A DNA stretch of 64,000 bases. Source: Deltaproteobacteria bacterium. Its GTDB lineage: Bacteria; Desulfobacterota; Syntrophia; Syntrophales; JACQWR01. Under the pieces are notes generated by a model. The model had not been told where the DNA came from. It was given only the letters and a program-made list of their open reading frames with translations, and ran no database searches. A program made the translations under genes and the position numbers. The DNA lies in contig JACQWR010000024.1 in NCBI GenBank assembly GCA_016209105.1, forward strand, positions 62,001-126,000. The letters are read 5' to 3'. Shown here piece after piece: positions 16,390 through 25,724 of this stretch (its first letter is position 1; every line of letters starts with the position of its first letter).

Positions 16390-19368
16390 TCATACAAGCG
16401 CCTCGAGAACAAGCTCGGGGCTGAGATTCTCATTGGCCTTTTTGAGCTCTTCCTCCGCCGCATATATGGCCACGACCGCAGATGCCGCGGCGGGAAGGAA
16501 ATAGCCGATTGCCGCCTCCTGCACATTCTCCGGGGTCATATCCAGTATCTCTTCACGCAGCTTCTGTCGCGCCTTGTCATCCAGCCCCGCGAAGGAACGT
16601 ATCATCGCCGCATAACCGCGTCCGGAAGGATCCATCGGCCTGTCGAGAGTGCCGATCGTGCCGGTAATCGCCTTCTCAAGATCGGTCTTTTCCATCCTGC
16701 CTCTGGAAATGAAATCCACGGCGTCACGGTAAACCTTAAGCGTCTCCGCTATATGGGGATCACGATAGGAAAGGAAAGCGAACAGACCGTTCATTGCGTC
16801 GTACTGGCACATGCCCCCGTACGCCCCGCCCTGCACCCTGATATGCCGGTACAGGTAGCCGTTTGAAAGATGCCGTGCCGCCACGTGCAGGGAAGCCGCC
16901 AATGGATCGGTATAGGGCGGCGCGGACATGGCCATGACCACATAGGACACCCGGGCCGGAATGGCGATACCGGTATGAACGGGCACAAGCGCCGGTATAT
17001 CAGGCATTCCTTCCTGTCCCCCACCGGGGATCCTCTCCACAAGACCGGAAAGCGCCGCCGACAGGAGATCAAGCCCCTCCGTGTCGGCGGTCATATTGAT
17101 AAGCAGTTTTTCCCGGCGGATGACCCTATCGCGCAGCCGCGTCAGTTTCTCTGCCAGCTTCTCTTTCCCCTTGTCAAATTCGTCGGCAATACCGCTGATG
17201 AAACGAAGCTGCGTCCGGCCATGCCACTGTTCATCGCGACGGGCAGGCAGGGAGAACGAAACCCCCGCGGAACGCCGGGCAAAGACATGGCCGGAGGGCA
17301 CAACGGCGGCGTGAAGACCGTTTTTCTTTTCCGCAATGAGGTCACGCATCCGGCTCACCGGAGAAAGGTCTCCCGCGGCAAGGATGTCGGCAAGGATTGC
17401 CACGGCCCCCCCCACGTTCCGGTGCAGGGCGCCTGCCTGAAAGATCATTTTCTGCCAGTTCCCCTTCCCGTCGGCGGCAATCCCCGCAGTCAAATGACAG
17501 CCCAACCCGCCGGTTGTAAGAGAAATGCGCTTGGCCATCTCCTCGTAGTCAAGGCCTGCCGCACCCATGCCGGTCATGAGCCTGCACAGAAGGGGGAGCA
17601 GCGGCTGCTCCTCTTCGGGAATGTCCGACACGTCGAATGCCAGATCCAGGTAGGCGATCCCGTTCGAAAAAATATCATGACGCATACAGGGGACGTTTTC
17701 CATAAGCGCCGAGGCCGTGGGAATCGTTTCGACGGCGCGGGGAATATCGCTGATTGCCAATTTCGGAAGGGTGGCCGCCGCTTCGGGGCTGTCGGGCTCC
17801 GTCTGGAATTTGTGCAAGGCAAGGGCATTCTCTTTTATCTCCTCAATCTGCCGGGATTCGAGAGCGGCCTTTCGCCGCGCCATTTCTTTCCGGAATTTCC
17901 CTTCCCGCTCTTCGGCAACGGTATTGCTCGGTTCCAGAACGGAAAGGAGGCGGTGCCGGTTGTCCAGAAACCAGACGCGCACCATGTCCTGGAAAAGATC
18001 GGGACGCTTTTCCCACTCCCTGCGCACGGCGCCGATGGCACGGGGAAAATTGAGGCCGGCCAGGGGATCGCCGTCATAAAGCCAGGTATGATAGACACGC
18101 CCCATGAGTACAATCCCGTACGGGTAGGAAGAGCGCACGATTTCCCTGCCGTGGAATTCAACTTGATGCAGGGTCCCCTCCACCAACTGCCGGTCAAAAC
18201 CCCGGTGAGACAGGTCCTGCAGTGTATCAAGAACCAGTTTCTCGATAGCGGACGCCCGGTCCGGCTCCGTGCCCCTCAAGCCCACCGTGAAGACACTCTG
18301 GCGAAAGTCGCTTTCTGTTCCCGTCACCGGGGACAAGTCCTCGCCGAGACCGGAATCTATCAGCGCCTTGCGCAGGGGGCCGGCGGCGCTGCCCACGAGA
18401 ATGCCGCAGGTTATCTGGATGAGAAGCGCCGTCTGGGTATCTCTGTTCTCCGCAAGCAGCCAGCTTACGTTTACCGCCGTCTTTTTGCCGCGATCCTCTC
18501 CCCTGCCGATGGGGTAGGCGCCGCGAACGCTGCGGGACTCGCTCCAGCGGACTTGACTCGCAACGGTGGAATCCACCCGCACCCGGTCAAACCCCTCCAG
18601 CATTTCAGCAAGGAATTCCAGATGATCCTTTGTGGAGATGTCGCCGTACAGAAAAAAGCGGGCATTCGACGGTGAATAGTGGGTGTGGTGAAATTCCCGA
18701 AACTGTTCGTAGGTAAGTTTGGGAATCACGTCCGGGTCTCCCCCCGCATCAAAGGCGTAGGCGTTATCGGGAAAGATGTTCTCCTGAATAATCTTGAACA
18801 TCAGATTATCGGGAGACGAATAGGCCCCCTTCATTTCATTATAAACGATGCCGGAGATGTTCAGTTTTCCCGACGGGTCCTCCGGCGTTACAAATTCGTA
18901 ATGGTGTCCCTCCTGGTTGAACGTCTCCCTGAGAAGACGGGGCTTGAGAACAAGATCCGTATAGACGCGGGCGAGATTGAAATAATCGGCCCGCACCCGG
19001 CTGGCGACCGGATAAATGGTCTTGTCGGGATAGGTGAAGGCATTAATGAAGGTCTGGAGAGTGCCCTTCATCAATTCATTGAAGGCATCCTTAACGGGAT
19101 AGCGGTCTGAACCCGCCAGCACGGAATGTTCCAGGATATGGGGAACGCCCGTGGAGTCCTCAGGCGGGGTGCGAAACCCTATGGAATAGAGATTCTCCGC
19201 GTCGTCGCAGTGGAGATGGAGCACCCGTGCGCCGGTTTTCTCGTGTTCGATCTCATACGCCGTAACCCTGATATCGGGAATCTGCTCCACCCGGAGAACC
19301 CGGAAACCGTTTAGCGCATCCCCCGCCTGGAGCGCCGGCGCCGGGCAATTATTATGAGTTGTTGCCAT
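16390..19368 (-). CDS. M16C metallopeptidase (presequence-protease / insulysin family)
   Basis: A large zinc peptidase of the PreP type that degrades short peptides in an enclosed chamber. The inverted zinc motif HILEH is at residues 77-81, with the downstream Glu ligand in YNEMKGAYSSPDN near residue 180. The 992-residue length with two halves matches M16C. The ATG at 19368 is chosen because GGGGGAAGG lies seven bases upstream; a frame extension to 19404 has no such site. No signal peptide is visible, so it is probably cytoplasmic. It is followed by the small CxxC gene. Confidence 0.93.
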   Translation of the reverse strand: MATTHNNCPAPALQAGDALNGFRVLRVEQIPDIRVTAYEIEHEKTGARVLHLHCDDAENLYSIGFRTPPEDSTGVPHILEHSVLAGSDRYPVKDAFNELMKGTLQTFINAFTYPDKTIYPVASRVRADYFNLARVYTDLVLKPRLLRETFNQEGHHYEFVTPEDPSGKLNISGIVYNEMKGAYSSPDNLMFKIIQENIFPDNAYAFDAGGDPDVIPKLTYEQFREFHHTHYSPSNARFFLYGDISTKDHLEFLAEMLEGFDRVRVDSTVASQVRWSESRSVRGAYPIGRGEDRGKKTAVNVSWLLAENRDTQTALLIQITCGILVGSAAGPLRKALIDSGLGEDLSPVTGTESDFRQSVFTVGLRGTEPDRASAIEKLVLDTLQDLSHRGFDRQLVEGTLHQVEFHGREIVRSSYPYGIVLMGRVYHTWLYDGDPLAGLNFPRAIGAVRREWEKRPDLFQDMVRVWFLDNRHRLLSVLEPSNTVAEEREGKFRKEMARRKAALESRQIEEIKENALALHKFQTEPDSPEAAATLPKLAISDIPRAVETIPTASALMENVPCMRHDIFSNGIAYLDLAFDVSDIPEEEQPLLPLLCRLMTGMGAAGLDYEEMAKRISLTTGGLGCHLTAGIAADGKGNWQKMIFQAGALHRNVGGAVAILADILAAGDLSPVSRMRDLIAEKKNGLHAAVVPSGHVFARRSAGVSFSLPARRDEQWHGRTQLRFISGIADEFDKGKEKLAEKLTRLRDRVIRREKLLINMTADTEGLDLLSAALSGLVERIPGGGQEGMPDIPALVPVHTGIAIPARVSYVVMAMSAPPYTDPLAASLHVAARHLSNGYLYRHIRVQGGAYGGMCQYDAMNGLFAFLSYRDPHIAETLKVYRDAVDFISRGRMEKTDLEKAITGTIGTLDRPMDPSGRGYAAMIRSFAGLDDKARQKLREEILDMTPENVQEAAIGYFLPAAASAVVAIYAAEEELKKANENLSPELVLEALV

Positions 19369-19442
19369 GCGTTGCCTTCCCCCTTGCAGTGTAGAATTGC
19401 CCAATAACCTATCAGAATGTTTTTTTTATTGCGAGTCTCTTT

Positions 19443-19484
19443 TGAAGTTCTCCGCAGCAAGCTGCGGGGTAAAGCGAGCGAATT
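19443..19484 (+). repeat. Degenerate REP-like repeat, copy 3
   Basis: A collapsed copy joining GAAGTTCTCCGCAGCAAGCTG to GCGGGGTAAAGCGAGCGAAT, so parts of the two hairpins are fused. It is recognisable only by these blocks. Confidence 0.45.
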
Positions 19485-19542
19485 CCGCAAGCCTCTCCGG
19501 CTGAACGGCCTGCCCGCCATGTCTCCGCCGCAGCAGGGACAC

Positions 19543-19568
19543 AAAAAAAGGGGGGACAAGGTCCCCCC
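19543..19568 (-). terminator. Intrinsic terminator after tRNA-Glu
   Basis: On the minus strand, GGGGGGAC-CTT-GTCCCCCC is followed by seven T. It lies about 90 bases downstream of tRNA-Glu. Confidence 0.75.
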
Positions 19569-19660
19569 GATTGAACGCTCCTTGTTCCCCGTTATCGTGA
19601 CAACAGGCTCTTCTTCGCTTCCGCCAGAACGGTCACGGCATACTTCCTGTGAGATTATTT

Positions 19661-19736
19661 TGGCGTCCCCACGGGGAGTCGAACCCCGGTTACAGGCGTG
19701 AAAGGCCCGTGTCCTAGGCCACTAGACGATGGGGAC
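19661..19736 (-). tRNA. tRNA-Glu (anticodon UUC)
   Basis: A complete 76-nt cloverleaf including an encoded CCA end (19661-19663). The acceptor stem is GTCCCCA/TGGGGAC, the T arm contains GGTTCGACTCC, and the anticodon loop is CCTTTCACG with anticodon TTC. It is a single gene, and a terminator follows on the same strand. Confidence 0.97.
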
Positions 19737-19837
19737 ATGCACATCATATACGCTGTGTTAACTCATGAAGACAGGATACAGATGTTCGTTTCGGATTTTT
19801 CACAAGTGGGCGCTTATATACTTTTCGCGGGGGGATG

Positions 19838-22000
19838 TCAAGGGGCAAATGGCAAGCCGGGTGGTACGTTCCCCACCTCCTCAAATACCACCGGCTCCCG
19901 CAAAATGACCTCCCGCGCTTTCACGGCAAGACCGGCCATTTCGGGATGCGTATCCTTGAGCGAGGCAATCTGCCGCAGATTATCGGCCGTCCTCAGTACC
20001 AGCATGGCCAGGTCCCCGTCGGCAATGCCTGTTTTCTGCACGATTTCATCCCAGTCTTCCCCCCTCGCCCAGTCATAGATCACGGAACTTGTCCAAAGGT
20101 AAAGGGGATTGGCGGAGAATCCCGCCGCCGCCATGCGCTTCGCCAGCGCCCGGATAGCCGTGTTGACCCGCCGATACGCCTCCGTCAGCCTCCGGGTAAT
20201 TTTTTTATGGGTTATCTCTATATCCTGATCCCCATCATAGACAAAGGGGGCAACCAGTGCGGCCAGGAGTTTTTCATCCCCGCGGGGGAACGCCTCTTTC
20301 TTCAGGCATTCGGCAATAAGGAGGGGATGATCCAGCCTCAATTTCGAGGCCCAGCCGCCTGTCTCGGTCAGCCGGTCACGGTCATCAACAAAGCCCTCCG
20401 CTTTTAAAAAGGCAAGATGGCGACGAAAATCATCCCAGAGGTTCAGCCCCTGCGTCACGGCCTTATCCCGACCCTGCCGGGGTTGCTGATAAGCGGCCAG
20501 AGATTTCTCGAAGATGGCCCGTATATCCTCGGGCGTCTGGGAAAAGAGCAGGTTCAGGATCATGGAGAAATCGTTGCGGATCTGGCTCACGATATCGTCG
20601 GGTTTTCTAAACAACAGCTTTTTTAAGTGTATGATGTCCATGAACCTGCCGGGCACGGCCAGCATGAAACCGATCTTGTCCTGCCCCCGCCTGCCGGCCC
20701 TGCCCGTCATCTGGTGAAACTCCGTGCCGCTTAACGGGCTGAACTCGGCCCCATTGAATAGATCGGAATTGAACAGGACAATGGTCCGGGCCGGATAGTT
20801 CACCCCCGCCGCCACGGTGGAAGTGGCAAAAATGGCGCGCAGGTGCCCTTTTTTCATCATCGTTTCCACGAGAAATTTCCAGGCCGGCAGCTGGCCGCCG
20901 TGATGGGCCGCAACCCGTGCCGCGTTCAGATAATGCAGTTGCCGGTGATTGCGAAGGTAGGGAACCTTCTCCAGCAACGCTTCCAGGTCGGTAAAAAAAC
21001 CTTGATCCTCGTCTGGTTCCGCACCACCCCGGCAGGTGGCAACCGCCGCATTGCACTCCGACCGCGATTTAAGGAAAAAGATGGCGGGGAGAAGATTGAA
21101 TGTTTCGAGGACGCGGATTATCTCCCCAAAATGGGGAGGGTTGTCCCGTCCCCGGCGTCTCCCGTGCTGTCGCCCCTCCTCAAGAAATCCCTTCACCCGG
21201 GCATACAGCCGGTCTTTCTCCAGGTACGGCATGATCCTGCCCGATGGATGGAGAAAAAGCGGATAGAGGGGAACGGGCCTTTTTTCTTCCCTAATGACGA
21301 CGCAATCTTTGCCCCGTATAGAGGAAAGCCAACGGGCCAACTCATCGCCGTTGCCGATGGTTGCGGAAAGCAAAAGAACATTGATCCGCGTGGGAAGATA
21401 GATGAGTATCTCCTCCCATACCACGCCACGGTCCCGGTCCCCCAGGTAATGGGCCTCGTCGAGTACGATGAGATCGCACTCCAGATTGCCGCCCGAGTGC
21501 ATGACGTCGTAGAGCTGGTTCCTCAGTATCTCCGTAGTGCCCACGATGATCGGAGCATCGGCGTTTTCTTTCGTATCGCCGGTAAGAATCCCCACGTTGC
21601 AGCTTTCAAACTGATCGCAGAACTCGACCCAACGGGCGTTGCTCAGCGCCTTCAGGGGGGAAGCGTACCAGCACTTGCCACCGGCGTTGAATACGGCCAG
21701 GATCGCCTGTTCGGCGATCCACGTTTTCCCCGTCCCCGTGGGCGCAATCACCAGGCAGTCCGTTCTTTTCACCGCATCCAGGGCATCGAGTTGGAACTGG
21801 TCGGGAACAAAGGGGGTCTGGGACGGCGTTCCAATCCTGGCGAAGACGTTTTTCAACACCGGCTCCGCCTCCGGCCGTATTCTCGGGGAACCATGGCTTT
21901 TCTTTTTCCCGTGAAATTTCACCGTAGCGGACTTCCCGTAGCGGCGACGTTTCTTTCCTGCCTGTCTGTTCTCCGTTGTATGCTTTGTCCCTTCCGGCAT
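19838..22000 (-). CDS. Ski2-like DEAD/DEAH-box helicase
   Basis: A superfamily 2 RNA/DNA helicase. It has Walker A APTGTGKT at residues 86-93, the DEAH box at 181-184, motif III SAT (LLLSATIG) and motif VI QMTGRAGRRGQDK. The order and spacing, plus a helical C-terminal region with RRLTEAYRRVNTAIRALAKRM, resemble Ski2/Mtr4-type enzymes. The first 45 residues are very basic (KKRRRYGK; HGKKKSHG), suggesting nucleic-acid contact. The length is 720 residues. It is not in an operon. The biological role of bacterial members is not well defined. Confidence 0.9.
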   Translation of the reverse strand: MPEGTKHTTENRQAGKKRRRYGKSATVKFHGKKKSHGSPRIRPEAEPVLKNVFARIGTPSQTPFVPDQFQLDALDAVKRTDCLVIAPTGTGKTWIAEQAILAVFNAGGKCWYASPLKALSNARWVEFCDQFESCNVGILTGDTKENADAPIIVGTTEILRNQLYDVMHSGGNLECDLIVLDEAHYLGDRDRGVVWEEILIYLPTRINVLLLSATIGNGDELARWLSSIRGKDCVVIREEKRPVPLYPLFLHPSGRIMPYLEKDRLYARVKGFLEEGRQHGRRRGRDNPPHFGEIIRVLETFNLLPAIFFLKSRSECNAAVATCRGGAEPDEDQGFFTDLEALLEKVPYLRNHRQLHYLNAARVAAHHGGQLPAWKFLVETMMKKGHLRAIFATSTVAAGVNYPARTIVLFNSDLFNGAEFSPLSGTEFHQMTGRAGRRGQDKIGFMLAVPGRFMDIIHLKKLLFRKPDDIVSQIRNDFSMILNLLFSQTPEDIRAIFEKSLAAYQQPRQGRDKAVTQGLNLWDDFRRHLAFLKAEGFVDDRDRLTETGGWASKLRLDHPLLIAECLKKEAFPRGDEKLLAALVAPFVYDGDQDIEITHKKITRRLTEAYRRVNTAIRALAKRMAAAGFSANPLYLWTSSVIYDWARGEDWDEIVQKTGIADGDLAMLVLRTADNLRQIASLKDTHPEMAGLAVKAREVILREPVVFEEVGNVPPGLPFAP

Positions 22001-22175
22001 GGCGCACTTCTACCATAATCGCCGGCAGCGGTAAAGGCAATTGGCGGACTGGTCGGAAAGGCAACCCCTGAGAGGCGTACTCGCTTCTGTTCCGCCAACA
22101 TGAGAATGTTCTAAATCACCAAAGGAGAAATGTCCTATTGCAAGGTTATAATTTCCCCTGGCGAAGGGGGTAATT

Positions 22176-22644
22176 ATGATCGAGAGGAACATTACCGTTA
22201 TGAGCATCGGAGAGGTAAGGCGACTCAAAGCCGTGCAGTCAAGCATAGGTGGACAGGTAACCCAGAAGACGGTAGCGGCGATTCTTGGTCTGAGCGAGCG
22301 TCAGGTTCGGAGACTGGTAAGGGATGTCAGGGAGCGGGGGGATAGAGGCATTATACACGCGTTGCGAGGACGGCAATCAAACCGGGGGCTTTCTGAGGAG
22401 GTTCGCGGGAGGGGTGTTATCCCTTTACCAGGCGCGATATCCAGATTTTTGGCCTACGCTTGCGACGGAGAAGCTTTTGGAATGTGAGGGAATCAAGATC
22501 AGCGATGAGACGTTGAGGAAGTGGCTGATCGAGGAGGGATTCTGGAAGGAGAGGCGGCGCATGGTCGAGTTGGTGCGAGCCGGGAGGAGCCCAGAAGCGT
22601 TGTCCAGAGAGTTTGAACCCACGGCCTATCATAGATTCTCTTGA
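22176..22644 (+). pseudogene. Frameshifted and truncated ISNCY-like transposase
   Basis: The first reading frame (22176 to about 22410) encodes the N-terminal helix-turn-helix of an ISNCY-type transposase (TQKTVAAILGLSERQVRRLV). The sequence continues in another frame (to 22644) with YPDFWPTLATEKLLECEGI and ISDETLRKWLIEEGFWKERR. The DDE catalytic core is absent, so it is a dead remnant. It marks the left edge of the catabolic island. Confidence 0.75.
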
Positions 22645-22669
22645 CATACTATCGCATTCCTTCTACACT
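22641..22669 (+). promoter_or_regulatory. Sigma-70-type promoter at the edge of the IS remnant
   Basis: TTGACA (22641-22646), a 17-base spacer, then TACACT (22664-22669). It begins within the last codons of the broken transposase and reads toward the Bug receptor gene at 22924. Activity is inferred. Confidence 0.45.
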
Positions 22670-22923
22670 TACGTTCGTTTAAAATAAGTTTTCCTCAACA
22701 CTCTTACCACCATCGGTCGGAATGCAGCATCCTGCATGTACCACCGTTCAGGCGGCACGTTTCATGGCGATGCTGAATAGTGAGAGAAACCTGTGCAGGT
22801 AAATCATGTTTTGTTAAGAGAGATTTACCGGATTCTTGTCTCGTATCCGTGTATCAGATTTTACAAGTATACGTTGGCATCTTCCCAAAAAATGGCAACG
22901 GAAAAATACGGAAGGAGGAGAAT

Positions 22924-23937
22924 ATGAATCATTTTACACCGGGACGGAGGGATTTTCTCAAGTTATTGGGCATGGGAGGCGGAGCGGCTTTGTTAAGCGG
23001 CATACCGATGCCTTACAGTTTCGCCAAGGACATTTATCCATCGCAAAGAATCAGCTGGATAATTCCCGTTAAACCGGGAGGCGGCATGGACCTGGTTGCC
23101 CGCAGCATTATCGTTTATCTGCAGGGTGCCCTGCGGGAAACAGTCAAAGAAGCCAAGGGCGCAACCGTGGTGGCTAAAAATGTCCCTGAAGCGGGAGGAA
23201 GAAGAGCTTACAGTTCTATTTTTAATGCCAGACCGGACGGATACACCATCGGCGATTTCAACAGCGCATTCGTGACCGACAGCATTGTCGACAAAATAGA
23301 TTTTGATTACACCAAATATACCTTTCTGGTAAGGACGGGAGCGGCGGAACGGGTGATTGTCGCCAGAAAAAATACCTTTAAAACCTGGGACGAATTATTC
23401 AAGGCCGGAAAAACAAAGGAACTGAAAATGGCCGCCTCCAATTTTGGACGGGGTTACCACGTGGCCTGCATTTTGGTTAAGGAGGCGACCAAGCTGCCGG
23501 CGCGCCTCATCAACTTCCCCGGTTCAGCGGAGAATATGAATGCCCTGGTGCGCGGCGACGTGGATATTGCCATGCTCACCCAGGAATCCGCCAAGGCCAT
23601 GGTTGCTGCGGGAGAATTCAAGGCGCTCTTGTACATTGCCGAAAAAAGCGCTTATCCGGGCGTCCCTTCCATTGCCGATATCGGCCATCCCGAACTGGCA
23701 GAACCCCTGAAGCTGCAACGCCTGGTAATCGGTCCGCCGAACCTCCCCAAACCCATCAAGGACGTCCTGATCGCGGCTTTCAAAAAGGTGTTGAACAATA
23801 AGGAATTTCTGGAACACGCAAAGAAAATAGACTTCGATGCCGATCCTCTCTACGGCGCCGATGCGGAAAATCTCGCCAAAAAGCTCTTTGCGTACTACAC
23901 AAGCCAGACACCGCTCTTGAAAAAATATCTCCTGTAA
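22924..23937 (+). CDS. Bug/TctC-family solute-binding protein, Tat-exported
   Basis: A periplasmic receptor of the tripartite tricarboxylate transporter class, binding an organic acid or related solute. It starts MNHFTPGRRDFLKLLGMG with a twin-arginine signal (RRDFLK). The start at 22924 follows GGAGGAGA. The mature protein shows the family opening ISWIIPVKPGGGMDLVAR, the middle ARPDGYTIGDFN and INFPGSAENMNALVRGDVD. The length is 337 residues. No TctA/TctB membrane genes are near, so it is an orphan receptor. A strong terminator follows, making it a single-gene unit. Confidence 0.87.
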   Translation: MNHFTPGRRDFLKLLGMGGGAALLSGIPMPYSFAKDIYPSQRISWIIPVKPGGGMDLVARSIIVYLQGALRETVKEAKGATVVAKNVPEAGGRRAYSSIFNARPDGYTIGDFNSAFVTDSIVDKIDFDYTKYTFLVRTGAAERVIVARKNTFKTWDELFKAGKTKELKMAASNFGRGYHVACILVKEATKLPARLINFPGSAENMNALVRGDVDIAMLTQESAKAMVAAGEFKALLYIAEKSAYPGVPSIADIGHPELAEPLKLQRLVIGPPNLPKPIKDVLIAAFKKVLNNKEFLEHAKKIDFDADPLYGADAENLAKKLFAYYTSQTPLLKKYLL

Positions 23938-23968
23938 TTAAACAGATTTCCTATCTATTTTGCTGCAG

Positions 23969-24006
23969 AGAACTCCCCCAAAATACTTTTGGGGGAGTTC
24001 TTTTTG
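23969..24006 (+). terminator. Intrinsic terminator
   Basis: GAACTCCCCC-AAAATACTTTT-GGGGGAGTTC followed by six T, about 32 bases after the Bug receptor stop. Confidence 0.88.
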
Positions 24007-24150
24007 GCGCGCCGGGCAGGGCGCGTAACGTGTCGGCACGGTTTGGTTGAGTATGGTGCTTCACCAATGACTTGGAGAAGGACAGCCGCTTCGCTCCACC
24101 CCTTTCTCGATCACCGTTACCGCATCCCACATTTTGCGGTCATTTTTCAA

Positions 24151-24179
24151 TTGACATACCATGCCGTTAGTCTTATGCT
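24151..24179 (+). promoter_or_regulatory. Sigma-70-type promoter
   Basis: TTGACA (24151-24156), a 17-base spacer, then TATGCT (24174-24179). It reads toward the isochorismatase-like gene with a leader of about 300 nt that includes a half REP-like repeat. The rest of 24007-24481 shows no gene. Confidence 0.5.
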
Positions 24180-24390
24180 TCCCCTAACAGAAAAGAAGCT
24201 CCTATTCAGAAAGTAAAGATCCGTTTGGCGTCATCTCGTACTCACTTTGATAAAACAGTGTAACCATCATTTAACCGTAAAGTAAACTCGCAACGTACGC
24301 TGTGCGCGGCTCGACTTCGCGGACAGGGCATTGAACCCCGCCATTAGCGGAAGAGTTGCCTCGCGCCCCCGTGGAAACCCAGCAGAAGGT

Positions 24391-24430
24391 CCCCCCCGCG
24401 TCAAGACGCGGGGAATGCGTTCGCTGCCGA
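24391..24430 (-). repeat. Half REP-like repeat, copy 4
   Basis: The left-end part only, on the minus strand: after GAAT it reads TCGGCAGCGAACGCATTCC and then the hairpin CCCCGCGTCTTGACGCGGGG. The second hairpin is missing. Confidence 0.7.
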
Positions 24431-24481
24431 ATTCAATGACTTTTTAAACGTAATCATTATTCAAGAAGGGAGGAAAATATC

Positions 24482-25315
24482 ATGAGAAGAAAAGTATTTT
24501 TGTCCATCGTAATTTTAGCGGGTTTGGGGTTAATGTTTCTCCTTAATGATGCGTTGCAAAGCGCTGCTCAGCCTGTCTGGGCTGCGAGCACCGGTGAAGA
24601 AGTTGCGAAAAAAGGGGCAAGTACCCTCGATCCCTTTGAGGACCATTGCTGGAAAGACGTAATGAGTCCGGAAATCCTCGAAATCTATACAGCATACAAA
24701 AGAGATACCTATATCGGCAAACGCCCGGCCCTGGTGGCGATTGACTTATACAGACAAGTCTTCGACGGAGGACCGCTGCCGGTGTATGAAGCATTTAAAA
24801 AGTTTCCGAGTTCATGCGGAATTAATGCCTGGAACGCCGTGAAGCCCATCCAAGAGGTTTTCGCGCTGGCGCGCGCCAACAAATTCCCTGTCTTCTACAC
24901 AACGGGAGACGCACGAAAACAGGCCAAGCCGAAAATGGTAGAGGCCACCCAGCGCCAAACCCGCAGCAAGGACCCTGGCCGCGGGTATGAAATTATGGAT
25001 GAATTTAAGCCGGAGCCGCAAGATGTGATCATTACCAAACAGAGAGCCAGCGGATTCTTCGGCACTCCTTTAGCCGCCCACCTCGTCCAACTGGGCATCG
25101 ACACGGTGATTATTGTAGGAGAAAGCACCAGCGGTTGCGTTCGGGCGAGCGTCGCCGATGCCTATTCGCATGGGTTCCACGTGGTTGTCGTTGAAGAAGG
25201 CGTTTTTGACAGAAGCACCCTGAACCACAAGGTCAACCTTTTTGACATGCATCACAAATATGCCGATGTTATGAGCTTAGAAGAATTTAAGAAACACATC
25301 GAGAAAAGAAAATAA
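24482..25315 (+). CDS. Exported isochorismatase-like cysteine hydrolase
   Basis: Cys-hydrolase fold shared by isochorismatases, nicotinamidases and N-carbamoylsarcosine or ureidoacrylate amidohydrolases. The triad is visible: D88 (LVAIDLYRQ), K186 (IITKQRASGFFGT) and C219 (GESTSGCVRASVADA). An N-terminal hydrophobic stretch (residues 6-35, ending PVWAAS) looks like a signal peptide, which is unusual for this family. It lies upstream of the exported hydrolase and inside the nitrilase/UbiD island, so an amide or carbamoyl substrate is the best guess. The actual reaction is unknown. It has a good GGAGG site before the ATG. Confidence 0.85.
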   Translation: MRRKVFLSIVILAGLGLMFLLNDALQSAAQPVWAASTGEEVAKKGASTLDPFEDHCWKDVMSPEILEIYTAYKRDTYIGKRPALVAIDLYRQVFDGGPLPVYEAFKKFPSSCGINAWNAVKPIQEVFALARANKFPVFYTTGDARKQAKPKMVEATQRQTRSKDPGRGYEIMDEFKPEPQDVIITKQRASGFFGTPLAAHLVQLGIDTVIIVGESTSGCVRASVADAYSHGFHVVVVEEGVFDRSTLNHKVNLFDMHHKYADVMSLEEFKKHIEKRK

Positions 25316-25330
25316 ATAAAAACGGAACCG

Positions 25331-25724
25331 GCAAAGGAAAAACCGAAACCGAAGATGGACGATCCGGAGGAAATCCAAAGTATGTCGGACAACAACTAAT
25401 CAGGAATGGGCGGATGTTTGTTTTGTGCCTGTAGAAAATCGGAAGAAACGCACAAGAAGAAAAGCAAGCATTCATCAAACCAATCCGACGCTCTAACCAA
25501 AGGAGGTACGACATGAAACAGAGAAGGCTTCATTTATCCATGTTTTGCGTTGTGGCCGTGTTCTTTGCTTTGTTTGAATTGGCCGGGGCAGCGGATAATC
25601 CGATTATTGGGGTGCTGGATAAGGACATCCCCTATGCGATGGTATCGCCCGATTTATTTGGTAAATTGGGTGAAGACTTGAAGCTGCCCGACGGCGGAAA
25701 GCACATAAAGGAATTGGCGGACAA
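25331..25724 (+). repeat. 394-bp direct repeat, copy A
   Basis: Aligns without gaps to 39062-39455, with about ten mismatches by hand count. It contains the last codons of a nitrilase gene (orphaned here, 25331-25399, in frame KPKPKMDDPEEI), the intergenic region, and the first 71 codons of the exported hydrolase. In this copy the hydrolase is complete and the nitrilase is only a tail. Confidence 0.93.

Noticed and set aside
16870-18675. A 601-codon open frame on the plus strand
   Set aside because: It is antisense to the M16C protease, which has intact motifs. The product is rich in Gly, His, Arg and Pro with no recognisable fold; this is a typical shadow of a GC-rich gene.
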